From Nanobdellota archaeon (GTDB lineage: Archaea > Nanobdellota > Nanobdellia > Pacearchaeales > GW2011-AR1), in contig JAHIEM010000115.1 of assembly GCA_018901625.1 (NCBI GenBank), positions 1-28,258 of the forward strand: 28,258 nt of DNA, given 5' to 3'. Positions within the stretch are counted from its first letter, which is position 1; each line of letters opens with the position of its first letter. The notes under the pieces were generated by a model. The model searched no databases, was not told the origin of the DNA, and worked only from the letters and a program-made list of their open reading frames with translations. Made by a program: the position numbers and the translations under genes. Shown one piece after another: positions 24,030 through 28,258 of this stretch.

Positions 24030-24908
24030 ACACAAATTCAGGGACAGCCAGAATATTCCCCTCTTGTTTTCTTTTATAAACCCCTATAAAAACCTCTCCA
24101 GAAAAAACAGCAAATTTATCAGAATCAATCTCACTCTCTAAAAACTCTCTGAATATCGGGCTCCCATTGTAAAGCTTTTTCAAACATTTTTCACTAACTT
24201 GAACAACATCAAGAACCTTCTTAATCGCTTCCTCTCCAGAAATGATTATCTCCCCCAATTTTTTTCCATCTCCTCCAAGAAAATTTTTAACAGCTTTTTC
24301 CATCTCGTATAAATTCACAAAATTTTCATCATCCTCAGAGAAAATTCCAGCTTTAACTCTCCTTAATTCAAGCATATGCGCCCCCCCGATTTTCTCGCCC
24401 AAATCACTTATCAATTTTCTGATATAAGTTCCAGCTTGAACCTCGCACGAAAACAAAAAATCTTTTCCATCCTGCTCTAAAATCTCCCAGGAAAAAACCT
24501 CTCTTTCTCTCTCTTCTCTCCTAACTCTAGACTTTACAGGAGGTGTTTGCTTAATCTTTCCAATAAAACTTTTTATCTCCTCTTCAAGCTTTTCTTTTTT
24601 TATCTCCTTATGAACTCTCATCACACCAACATATTTCTTATTTCTGTGCATGAAATACTCCTGGAGCTTGCATGCCTTATTCAGTGCAATAGGCAAAACC
24701 CCTGTTACTTGAGGATTTCTCTGATAATTTAAAGTTATTCTAGAGTCCCAAAGTGACTGGCAATTCTTGCCCCGAGCATCTTCCTGACAATCAAGTCAGT
24801 TCCAAAGCTAGTTGGCCCAGATGGCTTATCCAGATTGATTATGCAGAATTCAAGCAAATCTTTCATATTCTTTTCTTTCTTAACTTTGTTTAAGTCTACA
24901 TTTTGCAT
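24022..24908 (-). CDS. cbf5: tRNA/rRNA pseudouridine synthase Cbf5 (TruB family), split by a predicted 23-nt intron
   Basis: Exon 1 is 24908..24740 and exon 2 is 24716..24022; joined they give 864 bases, 287 residues plus stop. Cbf5 is the catalytic subunit of H/ACA ribonucleoproteins and also modifies tRNA U55. The start at 24908 follows GGGAGG by six bases. Visible motifs: INLDKPSGPTS (residues 24-34), then GTLD57PQVTGVLPIAL with catalytic Asp57 rebuilt across the junction, KKYVGVMRVH (Y85), CEVQAGTYIRKLISDLG (near 147-163) and a C-terminal PUA domain (about 230-287, LKKLYNGSPIF to NILAVPEF). Without splicing, exon 1 stops at TAA right after GTLE and exon 2 is in another frame. Cbf5 is essential in archaea, so a pseudogene is unlikely. 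The 5' end overlaps the upstream endonuclease gene by 29 bases. Confidence 0.88.
24717..24739 (-). other. Predicted bulge-helix-bulge (BHB) intron in cbf5
   Basis: The sense strand reads exon ...GGGA-CUCU-AG | A-AUAA-CUUUAAA-UUAU-C-AGAG-AA | A-UCCU... exon. CUCU (exon 1) pairs with AGAG (intron) as the four-base-pair central helix. Three-base bulges AGA and AAA flank it on opposite strands, each cut between its second and third base. GGGA pairs with UCCU as the outer helix, extended past one U-C mismatch by ACUU/AAGU. AUAA/UUAU closes a 7-base loop. The only deviation from the strict motif is a single unpaired C opposite the first bulge. Cutting there restores GAU (Asp57) and the reading frame. 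Confidence 0.85.
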
Positions 24909-26292
24909 TATAAACCTCCCGTATCTTTTTAGTTAGCATCAAAAAGTCTCTTCCTTCTTGAGTTATTGATATTTTAAAAGGATTTCTACTCTCATCAAAT
25001 TTGACGAATCGGGAATATTGCTTTTTTCTTAATGTCCCGCGTAGGGATGTATTTCTGTGACCTAAATCTTTCATGATTTCTTGTATAGTAAAACTATCAC
25101 CCTTATTCAAAACACCAAGATATTTTTCCATAGTTTTTGTAAAGCTATGATTCAAGAAACCACCTAAAGCATTTCTACATCTTTGAGAATGAATATCAAA
25201 AGGCACGATTTCATTACTAAAGAATGTTCTGAAGAGTTTATAATGATTTTCCCATCCCTCTATACAGAATCTTGAATTTTGAGATACTTTTGCAAGTTCA
25301 AATACTCCGGCAGTTCTTAATACACTCTCAAACATTTCTTTTTCCTGTTGGCTAAAACTGAGTGTTATTTTATGTATCCCATTTTTTTCTATGCTTGCCC
25401 CACCTTCAGCAAATAATAAGCCATTAAGTGCAAAAAGAGATTGTTTTTCATCTAAATTCTTTAGTTTTTCGAAAATGTATCTGAACACTCTGGCCGCAAT
25501 TAATTTATCTATAACTATTCTTAGATTTCCGGACTCAGAAGTATTAAGCACACATTTGGAAATAGAGGGGTAAAATTGTTCCTCTCTCAAACCCAAGTCA
25601 TATTTCCATTTTTCTTTTGCAATAGAAGAATCAGAATCATGGTTAAACAATAACCTTGCCCGCCAGACTTCCTTAGGTATTTTAAGAACTTCGTAAAATT
25701 TATCAATCACGAATCTATGTAATTCAGGATTTTTGTTTACAAAATATAATTTTTCTTTATAACTTCCGTCTCCATGGACAAGGAAACATAATTCTATTAA
25801 ATCAGGAGTAATTTCTATGAATCTTGGTAGAGTAATTGAGGTTCCACCAGTTTTATACAATGTAATAAGATTATCTTCTCTAAAGATTTTATAAACGCCT
25901 TCAATTTCAGATAAATCTAAACAATTATTTTTAGTCCCCATGTCTTTATTTTCTTTGATAATTTCAAATTTAATAATTTCTTGATTTTTTATACCAAGCA
26001 CATTAACAGCTTCTTTTGAAACTAAGAATTTTCCCCATTTATAAAGTTTAGACACAAATTCAAATTTTTTATTATCTTTTACAGCCCTCATTATCAAAAC
26101 ATCTTTTGTTTTGAGACTGGTCAAATGTCTTTCTTTCGCTAAAAAAGTAGCATAAGGGTAATGCGACATTGTACTGACTTTTGTTTCGAAATGAGTCAAT
26201 ATCTGCTCTTTTTTGCACAATTCCTTAAGTACGTTATTATCGATAACAATATCACTATAAATTGAGTATCCCCCAGACATTAGCTCTGCCAT
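24880..26292 (-). CDS. LAGLIDADG homing endonuclease, free-standing, upstream of cbf5
   Basis: In this 470-residue protein two LAGLIDADG motifs are visible: LIELCFLVHGDGS (residues 165-177, catalytic-type Asp175) and ALNGLLFAEGGAS (288-300, acidic residue Glu296 in place of Asp). It is therefore a single-chain two-motif enzyme that would cut a long asymmetric DNA site. The first 150 residues form an extra domain and the C-terminus (about 385-460, GDSFTIQEIMKDLGHRNTSL) looks like a winged helix. No intein splice blocks (N-terminal Cys or C-terminal HN) are present and the frame does not join cbf5, so it is not an intein. It overlaps the cbf5 start by 29 bases and follows a small RHH gene by one base. 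Confidence 0.85.
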   Translation of the reverse strand: MAELMSGGYSIYSDIVIDNNVLKELCKKEQILTHFETKVSTMSHYPYATFLAKERHLTSLKTKDVLIMRAVKDNKKFEFVSKLYKWGKFLVSKEAVNVLGIKNQEIIKFEIIKENKDMGTKNNCLDLSEIEGVYKIFREDNLITLYKTGGTSITLPRFIEITPDLIELCFLVHGDGSYKEKLYFVNKNPELHRFVIDKFYEVLKIPKEVWRARLLFNHDSDSSIAKEKWKYDLGLREEQFYPSISKCVLNTSESGNLRIVIDKLIAARVFRYIFEKLKNLDEKQSLFALNGLLFAEGGASIEKNGIHKITLSFSQQEKEMFESVLRTAGVFELAKVSQNSRFCIEGWENHYKLFRTFFSNEIVPFDIHSQRCRNALGGFLNHSFTKTMEKYLGVLNKGDSFTIQEIMKDLGHRNTSLRGTLRKKQYSRFVKFDESRNPFKISITQEGRDFLMLTKKIREVYNAKCRLKQS

Positions 26293-26293
26293 T

Positions 26294-26431
26294 TTACTTT
26301 ATTTTATTCTTTAAATAAGAATCAAGAATTTCCTTTAATGCTTCAGAAACTCTTTTCCCTTTAGCCTTGCAATATCCTGTAAATCTTCTCCAAGTTTCTT
26401 CGTCTATATCTTTTATAAGCTTGTGCCCCAT
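26294..26431 (-). CDS. 45-residue ribbon-helix-helix-like protein upstream of the LAGLIDADG endonuclease
   Basis: The complete frame has an ATG at 26431 and TAA at 26294-26296. It reads MGHKLIKDIDEETWRRFTGY and then CKAKGKRVSEALKEILDSYL. A short basic strand and two helices fit the ribbon-helix-helix fold. The stop is one base before the endonuclease ATG. It resembles the 44-residue protein at 15510-15644 (shared RF..YCK....VS), which precedes an unrelated type of endonuclease. It probably represses its own operon through the palindrome just upstream. Confidence 0.72.
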   Translation of the reverse strand: MGHKLIKDIDEETWRRFTGYCKAKGKRVSEALKEILDSYLKNKIK

Positions 26432-26438
26432 TTTCTTA

Positions 26439-26458
26439 AGTTTATATTAGTATAAACT
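26439..26458 (-). promoter_or_regulatory. Palindromic operator candidate of the RHH-LAGLIDADG operon
   Basis: AGTTTATA and TATAAACT form a perfect 8-bp inverted repeat with a four-base spacer, 8-27 bases upstream of the RHH start. A second overlapping repeat (TTAGT/ACTAA) extends it. Position and symmetry suit autoregulation by the RHH dimer. Confidence 0.5.
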
Positions 26459-26516
26459 AATATATACTGCTATTTAAACATTTCTATACTCTAGAACATA
26501 GTTTAATCAGGTTGTA

Positions 26517-27152
26517 TTATCTAATCCCTAACCATATTTGGAGTCTTGGTGAAAAATTGTAATTATGGGCTTCACATAATTCTGCCAACCATCTTCCTCT
26601 CTTTTGTAATTCGTCGTTACAAACTCCTTCTGGCATAAAATATATTTTGCTTTTATCTAAATGCAGCCGGTTGTTCTCTACAAAATCTTTCCACATTACG
26701 AAGTCCTCTCTCCTTTTACAAACAAATTTAAAATACACATTCGGATGTCTATTAAACCATCTTACCAACCCTTTTCTTAATCTCTCAACTTTCGGTGAAA
26801 TAATAACTTTATCAAACAATTTGGGGTTAAATTTTATTGTTCCATTAGTCTCAATTTCATGCCTCGCATCACATCCATCTTTTTTTAATTTTTCTATAAT
26901 CTTTTTAATTTGAAGAGATGGTTCTCCTCCAGTCCATACGTATCTTCTTATAGAAGATAGTTTGAGTTTTTCTGCTACCTCTTGCCACCCTGTGAGTCTG
27001 CCATCCTTTAAAGCATATTTTGTGTCATAAAACCAACAACTTAAATTACAACCAGCTAACCTCACAAAAATACAGGGACAACCAACAGAAGGACCCTCTC
27101 CTTGTATCGATGTAAATATTTCATTTATCTTTATTTTCTCTGCATCTATCAT
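26517..27152 (-). CDS. queE: QueE-like radical SAM protein lacking the third cluster cysteine
   Basis: In this 211-residue protein, INEIFTSIQGEGPSVGCPCI then FVRLAGCNLSCWFYDTKYAL identify 7-carboxy-7-deazaguanine synthase, which makes the precursor of archaeosine/queuosine from carboxytetrahydropterin. The family motif is CX3CX2C; here C35 and C39 are present but position 42 is Tyr (TAT, one base from TGT). TGGEPSLQ (74-81) and HEIETNGT are intact, as is the rest of the fold. The third Cys ligates the 4Fe-4S cluster, so this copy is either inactive, altered, or affected by a sequence error. It overlaps the AlkD gene upstream by four bases (ATGA). No QueC or QueD is seen nearby. Confidence 0.85.
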   Translation of the reverse strand: MIDAEKIKINEIFTSIQGEGPSVGCPCIFVRLAGCNLSCWFYDTKYALKDGRLTGWQEVAEKLKLSSIRRYVWTGGEPSLQIKKIIEKLKKDGCDARHEIETNGTIKFNPKLFDKVIISPKVERLRKGLVRWFNRHPNVYFKFVCKRREDFVMWKDFVENNRLHLDKSKIYFMPEGVCNDELQKRGRWLAELCEAHNYNFSPRLQIWLGIR

Positions 27153-27859
27153 TCTATCTCTCCATTCATATACCTCTCTCTCAAATTCTCATCAAGCTTC
27201 TCAATAGCATATCTCAACATTGTTCTCGGCATCTGCCTCAAGTATTTATCTAAAAATGAAATCAAAACAGATTCATCTTTCTTCCCAACCTCTCTCAACA
27301 TCCACCCAACAGCCTTATGAATTAAGTCGTGCTTTTCCTTATTACTAATAATTAATTCAGATAATTTCAAAATATCTTGAAAATCTTTATTTCTAATAAA
27401 AGCAAAGCAAGAAACAACAGCAATTCTTCTTTCCCATAAATTTCCATTAACTAATTTATACAAAACATCTCTTTCTCTATTTAATAAAAAATCTCCAACA
27501 ATCTTATGGCAGGATAAATCAACTAAATCCCAATTATTAATTCTTGATTTTTCAGCATTTTTCAAATAAAAATCAAATATCTTTCTTTTTTCATTATCAT
27601 CATCTTTTTCATACTTGCTAATTAAAATTAACAATCCAGCAAATCTCTCTTCATGAATTTCAGAATCTAATAACTCCTGAATCTCATTTAAATTTAAAAT
27701 ATATTTTTTAGCAATCTCTCTTGTTTCAGGAACACTTAAACCATAAAAAACATCCCACTCCCCATACTCCCCTTTTCCAGTTTTAAAAAATCTTTTTGAA
27801 TGTTCTGCTCTCTCTTTGTTATATTTTTCTTTTAATTGTTTCCTCAAATCACGAATCAT
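27149..27859 (-). CDS. DNA alkylation repair protein, AlkD-like HEAT-repeat glycosylase
   Basis: This 236-residue all-helical protein matches the AlkD family, which removes N3- and N7-alkylated bases without base flipping. Recognisable segments are FYGLSVPETREIAKKY, SEIHEERFAGLLIL, the NNWDLVDLS motif (catalytic-type Asp and DNA-contacting Trp), NLWERRIAVVSCF, the HKAVGWMLREVGKKD block and the final PRTMLRYAIEKL. The length is normal. It is the first gene of a two-gene unit with the QueE-like protein. Confidence 0.88.
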   Translation of the reverse strand: MIRDLRKQLKEKYNKERAEHSKRFFKTGKGEYGEWDVFYGLSVPETREIAKKYILNLNEIQELLDSEIHEERFAGLLILISKYEKDDDNEKRKIFDFYLKNAEKSRINNWDLVDLSCHKIVGDFLLNRERDVLYKLVNGNLWERRIAVVSCFAFIRNKDFQDILKLSELIISNKEKHDLIHKAVGWMLREVGKKDESVLISFLDKYLRQMPRTMLRYAIEKLDENLRERYMNGEIE

Positions 27860-27983
27860 AAAAATAAATAGAAAACACTAATTTAAACTTTGCGTATAAT
27901 GCAATTATCTAACTCCGCTAAATTCAAATAAGCAATAACTTCTAAAAAATAATGTATAATTAAAAATTATAAACAGATAAAAT
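27860..27983. other. AT-rich spacer, nothing recognised
   Basis: It holds the presumed promoter of the AlkD-like gene (its start is at 27859, reading away). No gene or strong repeat is seen. Confidence 0.4.
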
Positions 27984-28258
27984 CTACTTTCTAATTCCTC
28001 CTCCAACAATCCACACAGGCTCATCGCTTCTATAACAAACAACTCTTCTTACATTTTTAGGAATTTTCTCAGGAAATGGTCTTGAAACATAAGTTGGGTC
28101 TAATAGAAATACTTTTCTTAATCTTACTCCTTTCTTCTGGCATAACTCTGCAAATAATCTTGCTTCATTTCCCCAGAACTAAAACCTTTCTATAAAATTA
28201 TCTCCCTCTGCTGCTAGAAATCTCTGACTCAATTATGCTTCTAGACGCAGCAGGAACA
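27984..28258 (-). pseudogene. Broken gene at window edge
   Basis: The last 65 codons read well as protein (WGNEARLFAELCQKKGVRLR, then KVFLLDPTYVSRPFPEKIPK and VVCYRSDEPVWIVGGGIRK). The same frame is interrupted by TAG at 28179-28181 and TAA further upstream. Protein-like pieces continue in other frames (AASRSIIESEI, FLAAEGDNFIER, KVLVLG), which suggests several small frameshifts in one original gene. The upstream end is outside the window. The family is not recognised. Decay or sequencing errors are both possible. Confidence 0.5.

Noticed and set aside
24696..24760. Programmed frameshift or plain pseudogene in cbf5
   Set aside because: A single +1 or -1 shift would not rebuild the catalytic Asp and would insert extra residues in the active site. 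The exact restoration of GTLDP by cuts placed at BHB positions is much better explained by an intron.
24880..26292. Intein in Cbf5
   Set aside because: The endonuclease has its own start, its stop lies inside the cbf5 5' region in another frame, and there are no intein splice-junction residues.
28179..28181. In-frame TAG as pyrrolysine or recoded amber
   Set aside because: A second stop (TAA) and frame changes occur close by and there is no sign of the pyrrolysine system, so gene decay or error is simpler.

Overview
The window looks like a piece of an AT-rich genome from a DPANN archaeon, most likely of the Woesearchaeota/Pacearchaeota type. The evidence is gene content: an archaeal Cbf5 with a PUA domain, TrmY, the archaeal resolvase Hjc, a 55-residue histone-fold protein, a bacterial-type class II lysyl-tRNA synthetase, many small winged-helix and surface proteins, TATA-like boxes close to start codons, and short overlapping operons. 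I see no rRNA, tRNA or CRISPR array.

Layout. Positions 1-2400 (+) hold the end of one surface-type protein and a membrane-anchored NEW3-like protein. Positions 2401-2959 are non-coding and contain a dense chain of hairpins. Positions 2960-5697 (-) hold a conserved hypothetical, a lamin-tail-domain protein, a RelE-like toxin with a winged-helix partner, and a radical SAM enzyme of the AmmeMemoRadiSam family. Positions 5822-13743 (-) are a surface operon dominated by a 2369-residue protein. It has a pilin-like N-terminus, a beta-helix, an M14 carboxypeptidase domain, four CARDB domains and a C25 (gingipain-like) domain. Positions 13774-15690 hold a probable reverse-transcriptase remnant, hjc, and a Vsr-like homing endonuclease preceded by a tiny ribbon-helix-helix (RHH) gene.

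Positions 15968-19007 hold a YwbE/Schlafen fusion, a phosphoribosyltransferase, a mini histone-fold protein and two tandem lipoproteins. Positions 19054-22642 (-) hold DedA, LysS, acylphosphatase, a winged-helix protein and a polytopic membrane protein. Positions 22960-24029 hold a 49-residue protein, TrmY and an acyl-carrier-like protein without the usual serine. Positions 24022-26431 (-) are an RHH gene, a LAGLIDADG endonuclease and cbf5. Positions 26517-27859 (-) are a QueE-like protein and an AlkD-like protein, and the window ends in a broken gene.

The strongest discovery is in cbf5. The gene is split in two frames by 23 nt, exactly inside the catalytic aspartate codon. These 23 nt and their flanks fold into a near-canonical archaeal bulge-helix-bulge (BHB) splice motif. 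Cutting at the standard positions restores the conserved GTLDPQVTG motif and a single 287-residue protein. This is therefore a predicted protein-coding intron removed by the tRNA splicing endonuclease. Its neighbour is a LAGLIDADG homing endonuclease in the same operon. That endonuclease and the unrelated Vsr-like one beside hjc are each preceded by a similar 44-45-residue RHH protein with palindromic or iterated sequence upstream, which suggests a recurring repressor-plus-endonuclease cassette.
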